A program made the position numbers and the translations under genes. From an uncultured Lachnospiraceae bacterium (GTDB lineage Bacteria > Bacillota_A > Clostridia > Lachnospirales > Lachnospiraceae): a stretch of 8,086 nucleotides of DNA. The notes beneath the pieces were generated by a model. That model saw only the letters and a program-made list of their open reading frames with translations, was not told the origin of the DNA and did not search any database. How positions within the stretch are numbered: position 1 is the first letter of the stretch; each line of letters starts with the position of its first letter. Below, in pieces: positions 1-6,189 of this stretch. The DNA lies in contig USDU01000113.1 in NCBI GenBank assembly GCA_900553635.1, forward strand, positions 1-8,086, given 5' to 3'.

Positions 1-42
1 CGTATCGGCACTTAGAATTATGCGGTATTGCCTTTATTACTT

Positions 43-93
43 CCAAACCGCAAGGCAGCGCCTGATCTACCAGGTGCTGCTTTGTGTGGTTTG
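43..93. repeat. Long imperfect inverted repeat, possible terminator or dispersed palindromic element
   Basis: Positions 55-64 pair with 71-80 (10 bp, one G-T wobble) around a 6-nt loop. Pairing resumes further out, where CAAACC near 44-49 matches GGTTTG at 88-93, with a few unpaired bases between. On the + strand the inner hairpin is followed by TTTGTGTGGTTTG, a mediocre U-rich tail, so it could end transcription of a gene lying left of the window. The arms are long for a simple terminator, so a dispersed palindromic repeat is an alternative. No gene is supported in 1-135. Confidence 0.4.
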
Positions 94-135
94 TGGGGGG
101 GGGCTCTTTGTACAAAAACAACAAAAAACAGGCTA

Positions 136-164
136 TTGACGGCAAAACTTCTGCACGCTATACT
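136..164 (+). promoter_or_regulatory. Sigma-A promoter of the flavoprotein operon
   Basis: TTGACG (136-141) and TATACT (159-164) are separated by exactly 17 bp, each one base off consensus. Transcription should start near 171, giving a leader of about 45 nt before the ATG at 216. The promoter lies inside the open frame that extends upstream to a GTG at 84, which argues against that longer start. I saw no convincing catabolite-response or other operator site around it. Confidence 0.75.
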
Positions 165-215
165 GATATTATAGGTGATTTTCCGGATGGATTTCGCCAG
201 AAGGAGAGAATAAGT

Positions 216-1655
216 ATGTTGGACGTTCTGATCATCGGTGCAGGCGTTTCCGGCTGCGCCGCAGCGCGGGAATTATCGCGCTGTAAAGCAGATATTCTGG
301 TGCTGGATAAGGAGGAGGATGTCTGCTGCGGCACCTCCAAGGCCAACAGCGCCATCGTCCACGCTGGCTATGACGCCGCGCCCGGCAGCCTGATGGCAAA
401 GCTCAACGTGCGCGGCAATGCGCTGATGGGCGATCTGGCAAAAGATCTGGATATCCCGTTCCGGCGCATCGGTTCCCTGGTGGTCTGTCTCTCCGAGGAA
501 GACATGCCGGGCCTTCAGGCACTCTACGACCGGGGACAGGCGAACGGCGTCCCGGATCTTCGTATTATTTACCACGACGAACTGCTGCAGATGGAGCCGA
601 ACCTGTCGGAGGAGGCCTATGCGGCTCTCTATGCGCCCACGGCGGGCATCGTCTGTCCCTTCGGCCTGAACATCGCCCTGGCGGAAAATGCGGCCATGAA
701 TGGTGTGGAGTTTCATTTTGACACGGAAGTACAAAGCCTGGAACGGAGGCAGGGCGGCGGCTGGATTCTGCATACCAGCCAGGGCTCCTATGAGACCCGT
801 CTGGTGGTCAATGCAGCAGGTGTCTATGCGGATAGTTTACATAACATGATAAGCTCCGGGAAGATCCACATCACGCCGCGCCGCGGTGATTACTGTCTCC
901 TGGACAAAACCACCGGGTCCCATGTAAACCATACCATTTTCCCCTTGCCTGGCAAATATGGAAAAGGTATCCTGGTGTCCCCTACGATCCACGGCAATCT
1001 GCTGTTAGGCCCTACTGCCATTGATGTGGCGGATCCGGAGGCCACGAACACCACTGCAGACGGCCTCGCTCAGGTGCTGGAAAACGCGGGCCGCTACGTA
1101 AAGGAGATTCCTTATAAAAATGTTATCACCTCCTTCGCGGGTCTGCGCGCCCACGAGGACGGCCATGAATTCATCATCGGTGAAGTCCCGGGTGCAGAGA
1201 ACTTCATTGACTGCGCCGGCATCGAATCGCCCGGTCTCACCAGCAGCCCGGCCATCGGTGAAATGGTGGCGGAGATCGTGCGGGCAAAGCTGGAGTTGTC
1301 CGAGAAAGAACATTTTATTTCCCGGAGAAAGGGCATTATGAATCCGACGCAGCTTCCCGACGGGGAACGGCAGGAATGGATTCGTCGGCATCCGGCATAT
1401 GGACATATCGTCTGCCGCTGCGAACACATTTCCGAAGGGGAAATTCTGGACGCGATTCACCGGCCTCTGGGCGCGCGATCCCTGGACGGAGTTAAGCGCA
1501 GAGTCAGGGCGGGCATGGGCCGCTGCCAGGGCGGCTTCTGTTCACCGCGGGTCATGGAGCTTCTGTCCCGGGAATTGGACATCCCGCTGGAGCAGATCAC
1601 CAAGCGGGGCGGCGCGTCCACGCTGCTCTGTGGTCAGAATAAGGACAGCTTATAG
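216..1655 (+). CDS. GlpA-like FAD-dependent oxidoreductase with C-terminal BFD [2Fe-2S] domain
   Basis: This is a 479-aa flavoprotein of the DAO superfamily, the group that holds anaerobic glycerol-3-phosphate dehydrogenase subunit GlpA and L-2-hydroxyglutarate oxidase. The N-terminal dinucleotide fold has GAGVSG at residues 8-13. The stretch SKANSAIVHAGYD (41-53) matches the GlpA/LhgO substrate-side signature. The C-terminal 80 residues form a BFD-like iron-sulfur domain with C400, C402, C437 and C442 (CxC...CxxxxC), the architecture of E. coli GlpA. It probably oxidises glycerol 3-phosphate or a similar hydroxy acid in the cytoplasm and passes electrons to the partner encoded next. The ATG at 216 is chosen because AAGGAGAG (201-208) lies 7 nt upstream and a promoter lies at 136-164; the in-frame GTG at 84 has neither. 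Family is secure; substrate is inferred. Confidence 0.88.
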   Translation: MLDVLIIGAGVSGCAAARELSRCKADILVLDKEEDVCCGTSKANSAIVHAGYDAAPGSLMAKLNVRGNALMGDLAKDLDIPFRRIGSLVVCLSEEDMPGLQALYDRGQANGVPDLRIIYHDELLQMEPNLSEEAYAALYAPTAGIVCPFGLNIALAENAAMNGVEFHFDTEVQSLERRQGGGWILHTSQGSYETRLVVNAAGVYADSLHNMISSGKIHITPRRGDYCLLDKTTGSHVNHTIFPLPGKYGKGILVSPTIHGNLLLGPTAIDVADPEATNTTADGLAQVLENAGRYVKEIPYKNVITSFAGLRAHEDGHEFIIGEVPGAENFIDCAGIESPGLTSSPAIGEMVAEIVRAKLELSEKEHFISRRKGIMNPTQLPDGERQEWIRRHPAYGHIVCRCEHISEGEILDAIHRPLGARSLDGVKRRVRAGMGRCQGGFCSPRVMELLSRELDIPLEQITKRGGASTLLCGQNKDSL

Positions 1656-1671
1656 GAAGGGAGGATTTATC

Positions 1672-3006
1672 ATGCAGACTTATGATATCGTTATCGTTGG
1701 CGGCGGCCCGGCGGGGTTGGCGGCGGCTCTGGCAGCCCGGGAAAATGGCGTAGCAGATATCCTGATTCTGGAACGGGAAGATCGGCTTGGCGGCATTCTG
1801 AACCAGTGCATCCACAACGGTTTTGGCCTTCACACCTTCCAGGAGGAACTGACCGGACCGGAGTACGCGGCCCGCTATATCGAAAAAGTCGAGGAACTTC
1901 AGATTCCTTATAAGCTGCAAACCATGGTGCTGAATATTATGCCGGACAAAAGGGTCGCGGCCATGAACCGGGAGGATGGACTTTTCGAGGTTCAGGCAAA
2001 AGCGGTGATCTTGGCCATGGGCTGCCGGGAGCGCCCCCGGGGCGCTCTGAATATTCCGGGCTTTCGCCCCGCTGGAATTTACACAGCAGGAACCGCCCAA
2101 CGCCTGGTAAATATTGAAGGTTTTCTGCCCGGCCGGAAAATCGTGATCCTGGGATCCGGCGACATCGGCCTCATCATGGCCCGCCGCCTGACCCTGGAGG
2201 GAGCCAGGGTGCAGGCTGTGGTTGAGATTCTCCCGAAATCCGGCGGCCTGCAGCGGAACATCGTCCAGTGTCTGGAGGATTTCGATATTCCGCTATTGCT
2301 GCGTCATACGGTGGTGGATATCAAAGGCAGGGAGCGGGTCAGCGGCGTGACCGTGTCCGCCGTGGACGAACAGGGCAAGCCCATTCCGGGCACCGGTCAG
2401 GAATACGACTGTGACACTCTGCTTCTCTCTGTGGGCCTGATCCCGGAAAATGAGCTGACCCGGGAACTGGGCGCGAGAATGGATCCGGCTACCCACGGTC
2501 CGGTGGTCAACGAGAAGCTGGAGACTACCATCCCCGGCGTCTTCGCCTGCGGCAATGTGCTGCATGTCCACGGTCTGGTGGATTCCGTATCCGAAGAAGC
2601 GGCGGAGGCCGGGAAAAACGCGGCGGTTTCTATAAAACAGACAGAGGAGCGGCGCCTGACCTGTATTATTTGCCCGAAAGGATGTTCCTTACGCGTCCGC
2701 CTGGAAGCTGGCCGGGTGACGCTGGTGGAGGGCAACCACTGTAAGCGGGGCGCGCAGTACGCCGAAAAAGAGGTGACGAACCCCACCCGCACCGTGACGA
2801 CGACCATTCCGATTCGAGGCGGCTGTGAGAAAATACTGTCGGTGAAGACGCGAACCGACATCCCGAAAGCGAAGGTGCAGGCCTGCGTGCAGGCTCTGAA
2901 GAACGTGACCGCGGAGGCTCCGGTGCAGATCGGCGACGTAATTCTGTCGGACGTGGCCGAGACAGGCGTAGACATTATTGCCACAAAAGAAATTTCAGAA
3001 ATTTAA
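1672..3006 (+). CDS. FAD/NAD(P)-dependent oxidoreductase fused to a DUF1667 cysteine domain
   Basis: This 444-aa protein has two Rossmann motifs, GGGPAG (10-15, FAD) and GSGDIG (161-166, NAD(P)), and a distal FAD-contact segment around FACGN (291-295). The segment GGILNQCIHNGFG (40-52) is typical of the flavoprotein that accompanies GlpA-like proteins in Firmicutes. There is no CxxC or CxxxxC redox pair, so it is not a thioredoxin- or lipoamide-type reductase. Residues about 328-444 match DUF1667: CIICPKGC (C331, C334, C338) and C357 in GNHCKRG suggest an iron-sulfur or metal site. DUF1667 is often a separate small protein next to such genes; here it is fused. The SD sequence GGAAGGGAGG (1656-1664) starts right after the upstream stop, with a 16-nt intergenic gap, so the pair is one operon and probably one complex. 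A likely role is moving electrons between the GlpA-like subunit and NAD(P). The reaction is inferred. Confidence 0.85.
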   Translation: MQTYDIVIVGGGPAGLAAALAARENGVADILILEREDRLGGILNQCIHNGFGLHTFQEELTGPEYAARYIEKVEELQIPYKLQTMVLNIMPDKRVAAMNREDGLFEVQAKAVILAMGCRERPRGALNIPGFRPAGIYTAGTAQRLVNIEGFLPGRKIVILGSGDIGLIMARRLTLEGARVQAVVEILPKSGGLQRNIVQCLEDFDIPLLLRHTVVDIKGRERVSGVTVSAVDEQGKPIPGTGQEYDCDTLLLSVGLIPENELTRELGARMDPATHGPVVNEKLETTIPGVFACGNVLHVHGLVDSVSEEAAEAGKNAAVSIKQTEERRLTCIICPKGCSLRVRLEAGRVTLVEGNHCKRGAQYAEKEVTNPTRTVTTTIPIRGGCEKILSVKTRTDIPKAKVQACVQALKNVTAEAPVQIGDVILSDVAETGVDIIATKEISEI

Positions 3007-3064
3007 GACAACTCCACCGGGAAAGTATGGTTATCAAAATTTAAAGAAAATGCATGATAAAAAA

Positions 3065-3093
3065 TTGACAATCTCGCGGGCGAAAGGTATAAT
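3065..3093 (+). promoter_or_regulatory. Perfect-consensus sigma-A promoter of the lpdA operon
   Basis: TTGACA (3065-3070) and TATAAT (3088-3093) are both exact consensus with a 17-bp spacer. The 30 bases upstream are strongly A+T rich, which would suit an UP element, and carry TTATCA (3031-3036) and TGATAA (3055-3060) as an inverted pair 18 nt apart. Transcription should start near 3100, giving a leader of about 79 nt. The leader can form AAGGC-GGAA-GCCTT (3108-3121), but I recognise no riboswitch. No Rho-independent terminator is visible in 3007-3064, so read-through from the flavoprotein operon is possible. Confidence 0.85.
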
Positions 3094-3178
3094 CGGGATA
3101 TGGCAGGAAGGCGGAAGCCTTTGAAGGTTTGGACGGGTAACATGCAATGCGACAGCGAAAACAAGGAGGAAAAGAGGT

Positions 3179-4546
3179 ATGCAGAATTTTGATGTCATTG
3201 TTGTTGGCGGCGGTCCGGCCGGGTATAACAGTGCTGAGTACGCAGCTCACCATGGAAAGAAGGTGCTGCTGGTGGAAAAGAAGAGCCTGGGAGGAACCTG
3301 TCTGAATGTGGGATGTATCCCGACAAAAACCTTTCTTTACGCGGGGAAAATGTACCATTACGCATCGGGGGCCGGAGAAGCGTACGGTGTAACGGCGGAG
3401 GGTCCGGTTCACGTGGATCAGGCCGCAGTAGTGGAAAAAAAAGACGAGGTTGTGAAAATGCTGGTGCAGGGCGTAGGCAGTGCCCTTCGCCGCAGCAAGG
3501 TAAAAGTAGTAAACGGAACAGCGAAGCTTGGCAGATTGGATGGAAAACCTGCGGTGTTCGTAGGAGAAGAGACCTATACAGCGGAGAATTTGATTCTGGC
3601 TACCGGTTCGACTCCTGCAGTACCGCCTATCGAAGGTGTGAAAGAAGGTATGGCGGACGGAACGGTCATGACCAGCGACGAGATCCTGGATATGAAGGAG
3701 ATCCCGAAGAAGCTTCTGGTTGTGGGAGGCGGAGTCATTGGTTTTGAGATGGCGGCTTATTTTCAGGAGGTTGGAGCAAAAGTAACCGTGATCGAGATGC
3801 TGGATAAGGTCCTGGGCGGCAATGATCGGGAGGTCAGCGGGCTGCTTCAGAAGGAGCTGGAGAAAAAGGGTGTGACCTTCCAGCTCTCCTCCGGAGTGAA
3901 AAAGCTGGCAGGCGGAGTCGTGACTTATGAAAAGGATGGAAGGCTTCAGCTGGCAGCTTATGATAAGGCTCTGATGTGCGTGGGCCGTCGTGCCAACAGC
4001 CAGATCGAGGGCCTGGAGGAGTTGGGCGTACAGACCGAGCGGGGAGCCATCGTGACAGATGAGCATATGCAGACCAACGTGCCGCATGTCTATGCTATCG
4101 GCGATGTGAACGGCAAGGTCATGCTGGCCCATGTGGGCTACCGGGAAGGCGAAGTGGCTGTGAACCATATCCTGGGCGAGGACGACGCCATGAGCTACGA
4201 TGCGATCAGCGGCGTGGTTTACACCAGTCCGGAGGCGGCCTTTGTAGGTTTGTCCGAGGAGCAGGCGAAGGCGTCAGGCCGGAATTATGAGGTGAAAAAG
4301 GTATCCATCAATTTCAGCGGACGCCATGTGGCGGAGAACGGCTTAAGCAACGGTATCTGCAAGCTGATTGTGGATAAGAACAAAGAAACGCTTATCGGGG
4401 CGGCGCTGATGTCATCCTACGCGTCGGAGTATATCTATGCGCTGGCGCTGATGATTGACCTGCAGCTTCCGCTGAGACAGGTTCGACGGACGATTTTCCC
4501 GCATCCCACGGTGTGTGAGATTATCAGGGAAGCACTTATGAATTAA
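3179..4546 (+). CDS. lpdA: Dihydrolipoamide dehydrogenase (class I pyridine nucleotide-disulfide oxidoreductase)
   Basis: This is a complete 455-aa E3-type enzyme, which reoxidises dihydrolipoamide with NAD+ for 2-oxo-acid dehydrogenases or the glycine cleavage system in the cytoplasm. It has the FAD fold GGGPAG (10-15), the redox-active disulfide C41/C46 in GGTCLNVGCIPTK, and the NAD fold GGGVIG (183-188) ending in E206, which favours NAD+ over NADP+. A second FAD contact is GDV (309-311). The C-terminal dimerisation domain carries the catalytic pair H442 and E447 in HPTVCE. There is no N-terminal lipoyl domain. AAGGAGG (3163-3169) lies 9 nt before the ATG. No E1, E2 or gcv genes are in the window, so the complex it serves is unknown. 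Related disulfide reductases are less likely given the HPT...E motif and GGTCLNVGC. Confidence 0.88.
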   Translation: MQNFDVIVVGGGPAGYNSAEYAAHHGKKVLLVEKKSLGGTCLNVGCIPTKTFLYAGKMYHYASGAGEAYGVTAEGPVHVDQAAVVEKKDEVVKMLVQGVGSALRRSKVKVVNGTAKLGRLDGKPAVFVGEETYTAENLILATGSTPAVPPIEGVKEGMADGTVMTSDEILDMKEIPKKLLVVGGGVIGFEMAAYFQEVGAKVTVIEMLDKVLGGNDREVSGLLQKELEKKGVTFQLSSGVKKLAGGVVTYEKDGRLQLAAYDKALMCVGRRANSQIEGLEELGVQTERGAIVTDEHMQTNVPHVYAIGDVNGKVMLAHVGYREGEVAVNHILGEDDAMSYDAISGVVYTSPEAAFVGLSEEQAKASGRNYEVKKVSINFSGRHVAENGLSNGICKLIVDKNKETLIGAALMSSYASEYIYALALMIDLQLPLRQVRRTIFPHPTVCEIIREALMN

Positions 4547-4562
4547 AGATACGGCGGAATGA

Positions 4563-5342
4563 ATGATGGGAACGAAAATGACAGCCTGGCACACGGGAAA
4601 TGCGGGCGTAGTAATACAGGTTCTTAATATAGAAGAAAAGGGCTGCGCGGCCATCGGCTTCGACGTGTTTGCAAGGCAGCCCGGCGGGCTTTACCCTGAC
4701 ACGCCGGAGGCGATTCGGCAGGAGCTTCTGCGGGATATCCAGGAAAAGAAGCTGGGAACGCTGGTATTTACCCATGAGCACGCGGATCATTTCTGCCCGG
4801 AGGACGTGGCGGAGGCCCTGAAAATGAATCCGGATCTCCGCATCATTTCCACGGAGGAGACCATTCGGCGGATCCGGGCGCTGGAGCCGGAGGCGGGACG
4901 GCTGACGGCTGTGGCCGCGTCCGAGCAGAAATACCGGGTCATGACCTTGCCGGGTATGCGCCTGACCCTGTTCAACAGCATTCACATGGGCGACCGGTTT
5001 GCGGATATCCAGAATCTGGTCTGCCTTCTGGAGGCTGGAGGAAAGCATCTGATGCTGCCGGGGGACGCCAGGCCTGAAAAGTTTCTATATGAAAGGACAG
5101 CGGTCTGGTCGAAGAAGATCGACTGGCTGATTGGCCCATTTCCACTGATGGGCCTGCCCTCATCCCGGAGGCTGATAGCCCGGTATATGGAACTGGGGCA
5201 CGTGCTGGCGATTCATTTTCCACGCCCCGATAAGGATACGGAGGGCTGGTGGAAAAACGCGCAGCACATCTGTGAGACGGCGGACGACGGGCTGCCGGTA
5301 CCGGTGTTCGGTGACGAGCCCGGAAAGCGTTATGAACTCTGA
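4563..5342 (+). CDS. Metallo-beta-lactamase-fold hydrolase, function unknown
   Basis: Up to 259 aa with the full metal-ligand set of the fold: HEHADH (H71, H73, D75, H76), H141 in IHMGD, D168 in LPGDA and H218 in AIHFP. It should bind one or two metal ions, probably zinc, and hydrolyse an unknown substrate. The overall layout resembles the broad COG2220/UlaG-like group. It has no signal peptide or membrane segment. The start is uncertain: ATGs at 4563, 4566 and 4578 are all in frame, and only a weak GGCGG (4553-4557) is upstream. The 4578 start would give [10 protein letters not shown], a natural beginning for the fold. It starts about 16 nt after the lpdA stop, so it is probably co-transcribed and perhaps translationally coupled. 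A terminator follows. Confidence 0.8.
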   Translation: MMGTKMTAWHTGNAGVVIQVLNIEEKGCAAIGFDVFARQPGGLYPDTPEAIRQELLRDIQEKKLGTLVFTHEHADHFCPEDVAEALKMNPDLRIISTEETIRRIRALEPEAGRLTAVAASEQKYRVMTLPGMRLTLFNSIHMGDRFADIQNLVCLLEAGGKHLMLPGDARPEKFLYERTAVWSKKIDWLIGPFPLMGLPSSRRLIARYMELGHVLAIHFPRPDKDTEGWWKNAQHICETADDGLPVPVFGDEPGKRYEL

Positions 5343-5386
5343 AAAAATACCCAAAAACGCCCCGAAAATCCAATGTTTTTTTACAG

Positions 5387-5413
5387 AAAAACCCCTTGAC
5401 ACAAGGGGTTTTT
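5387..5413 (+). terminator. Rho-independent terminator of the lpdA operon
   Basis: AAAAACCCCTTG pairs with CAAGGGGTTTTT around an ACA loop, a perfect 12-bp stem whose 3' arm ends in TTTTT and runs on into TCTTATT. It lies 44 nt after the hydrolase stop. A T7 run at 5376-5382 precedes it without a good stem of its own. The symmetric A/T flanks would also let it work on the opposite strand, although no converging gene is present. Confidence 0.9.
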
Positions 5414-5424
5414 CTTATTATACT
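5396..5424 (+). promoter_or_regulatory. Sigma-A promoter of the str operon, overlapping the terminator
   Basis: TTGACA (5396-5401, exact consensus) and TATACT (5419-5424, one mismatch) are 17 bp apart. The -35 box is formed by the last three bases of the terminator's left stem arm plus its loop, and the right arm fills the start of the spacer. Transcription should begin near 5431, leaving a leader of about 114 nt before rpsL. Confidence 0.82.
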
Positions 5425-5432
5425 AATCTAGT

Positions 5433-5464
5433 GTGCGCGAAAAGCATAGGGTATTTTTGCGCGC
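5433..5464 (+). promoter_or_regulatory. Stem-loop at the 5' end of the str operon transcript
   Basis: Positions 5433-5443 pair with 5454-5464 (11 bp, two G-U wobbles: GTGCGCG-AAAA against TTTTT-GCGCGC) around a 10-nt loop. It begins within a few bases of the predicted start site. The G+C half is at the base and no U-run follows, so it is not a terminator. A 5'-end hairpin of this kind could protect the mRNA from 5'-dependent decay; that role is inferred. The rest of the leader (5465-5530) shows only a weak GGCA-ACAT-TGCC hairpin (5506-5517). Confidence 0.5.
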
Positions 5465-5544
5465 CTGAAACAGTCGAATTACCGACACAGCAGCCTGACA
5501 GGGCCGGCAACATTGCCTGCCACTCATCACAGGAGGTGAAAGGA

Positions 5545-5967
5545 ATGCCAACATTCAACCAGTTAGTTAGAAAAGGACGTCAGACAACTGTAAAGAAGTC
5601 TACAGCGCCCGCCCTTCAGAAAGGATTCAACTCTCTGAAGAAGAAAGCAACTGATACATCCGCACCGCAGAAGCGTGGCGTTTGTACCGCAGTAAAGACC
5701 GCTACCCCGAAGAAACCGAACTCTGCTCTTCGTAAGATCGCCAGAGTACGTCTTTCCAACGGTATCGAGGTAACAAGCTACATCCCCGGAGAAGGACACA
5801 ACCTTCAGGAGCATAGCGTTGTTATGATCCGTGGCGGTAGAGTAAAGGACCTGCCCGGTACCAGATATCACATCATCCGTGGTACCCTGGATACAGCAGG
5901 AGTTGCAAAGAGAAGACAGGCACGTTCCAAGTACGGTGCCAAGAGACCGAAAGACGCAAAGAAATAA
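5545..5967 (+). CDS. rpsL: 30S ribosomal protein S12
   Basis: This is 140-aa S12, a protein at the decoding centre of the small ribosomal subunit. It starts [13 protein letters not shown] and contains [10 protein letters not shown] (41-50), [11 protein letters not shown] (54-64), [10 protein letters not shown] (83-92) and [10 protein letters not shown] (96-105). K56 and K101 correspond to the two streptomycin-resistance lysines of E. coli S12 and are both the wild-type residue. D102 is the aspartate that RimO methylthiolates in many bacteria. The roughly 15-residue excess over E. coli S12 is the insertion near residues 20-40 usual in gram-positive bacteria. AGGAGGTGA (5531-5539) lies 5 nt before the ATG. 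An open frame extends upstream to 5272 but crosses the terminator and promoter, so 5545 is the start. First gene of the str operon. Confidence 0.98.
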   Translation: MPTFNQLVRKGRQTTVKKSTAPALQKGFNSLKKKATDTSAPQKRGVCTAVKTATPKKPNSALRKIARVRLSNGIEVTSYIPGEGHNLQEHSVVMIRGGRVKDLPGTRYHIIRGTLDTAGVAKRRQARSKYGAKRPKDAKK

Positions 5968-6045
5968 TTAAACGTATTTCAGCCGTCATCTGGTTTTGTA
6001 ACTAGTACAGGTTTCACGCTGTGAGTAATAAGGAAACATCGCGGT

Positions 6046-6074
6046 CACTAAGCTCGGAAATACCTCGCTAAGTG
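6046..6074 (+). repeat. 29-nt hairpin repeat, copy 1
   Basis: Copy 1 matches copy 2 (6091-6119) at 25 of 29 positions. Two of the four differences, 6051 and 6069, are paired with each other in the hairpin (A-U here, G-C in copy 2). The other two are in the loop (AAATA here). Start-to-start spacing is 45 nt. Confidence 0.8.
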
Positions 6075-6090
6075 TCCGGATGGGCGTTTG

Positions 6091-6119
6091 CACTAGGCTC
6101 GGTAACACCTCGCCAAGTG
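6091..6119 (+). repeat. 29-nt hairpin repeat, copy 2
   Basis: Second copy of the hairpin, with the G-C pair 6096/6114 replacing the A-U pair 6051/6069 of copy 1 and the loop TAACA. The A-A mismatch (6095/6115) and the TC/TC internal loop are unchanged, as if these non-paired elements were themselves kept. Confidence 0.8.
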
Positions 6120-6159
6120 CGCACAGCCAGTGCTCACAGTCAACAGAACTATTCGTTGG

Positions 6160-6175
6160 ATAGACAATTGTCTAT
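6160..6175. other. Perfect 16-bp palindrome
   Basis: ATAGACAATTGTCTAT reads the same on both strands with no loop. It could be a dimeric protein's DNA site, a hairpin in RNA or the contact point of an RNA dimer. No promoter of quality is next to it: TATATT (6173-6178) has no -35 partner. Confidence 0.45.
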
Positions 6176-6189
6176 ATTGCCGGAATGAA

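Larger units (their letters stand above)
6018..6140 (+). ncRNA. Candidate branched structured RNA with two sister hairpins
   Basis: A long-range helix joins 6018-6027 to 6131-6140 (CTGTGAGTA with TGCTCACAG plus a closing G-U). It encloses two hairpins, 6042-6078 and about 6090-6120. Each hairpin has the same plan from the base: a CACT/AGTG stem, an A-A mismatch, a 3-bp stem, a symmetric 2x2 TC/TC internal loop, GG/CC and a 5-nt loop. The first extends below by CGG/CCG across a T-T mismatch. The fold was made by eye. I do not recognise it as a named RNA family. It could be a cis element of the str mRNA or a dispersed repeat. Confidence 0.45.

Noticed and set aside
84..215. GTG start at 84 for the first flavoprotein, giving a 523-aa protein
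   Set aside because: The extension contains the promoter (136-164), has no ribosome binding site and translates to a low-complexity stretch with no family match; the ATG at 216 has a good SD and begins at the FAD fold.
1399..1671. Upstream start for the second flavoprotein
   Set aside because: This part overlaps the iron-sulfur domain of the first protein in another frame; the ATG at 1672 has a strong SD and starts the FAD fold.
3100..3178. Riboswitch in the lpdA leader
   Set aside because: Only short competing hairpins (3108-3121 and about 3115-3130) are present, with no terminator and no known aptamer motif.
3142..3192. 16-codon upstream open frame overlapping the lpdA start
   Set aside because: No SD sequence at a workable distance and no distinctive peptide; probably chance.
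3041..4168. Minus-strand 375-aa open frame opposite lpdA
   Set aside because: It is a shadow of the lpdA codons, runs through the lpdA promoter and has no recognisable domain.
5272..5544. N-terminal extension of rpsL
   Set aside because: It crosses the hydrolase end, the terminator and the promoter; S12 begins at MPTFNQ.
6080..6163. 27-codon open frame across hairpin copy 2
   Set aside because: No ribosome binding site, and the sequence is explained by RNA pairing.
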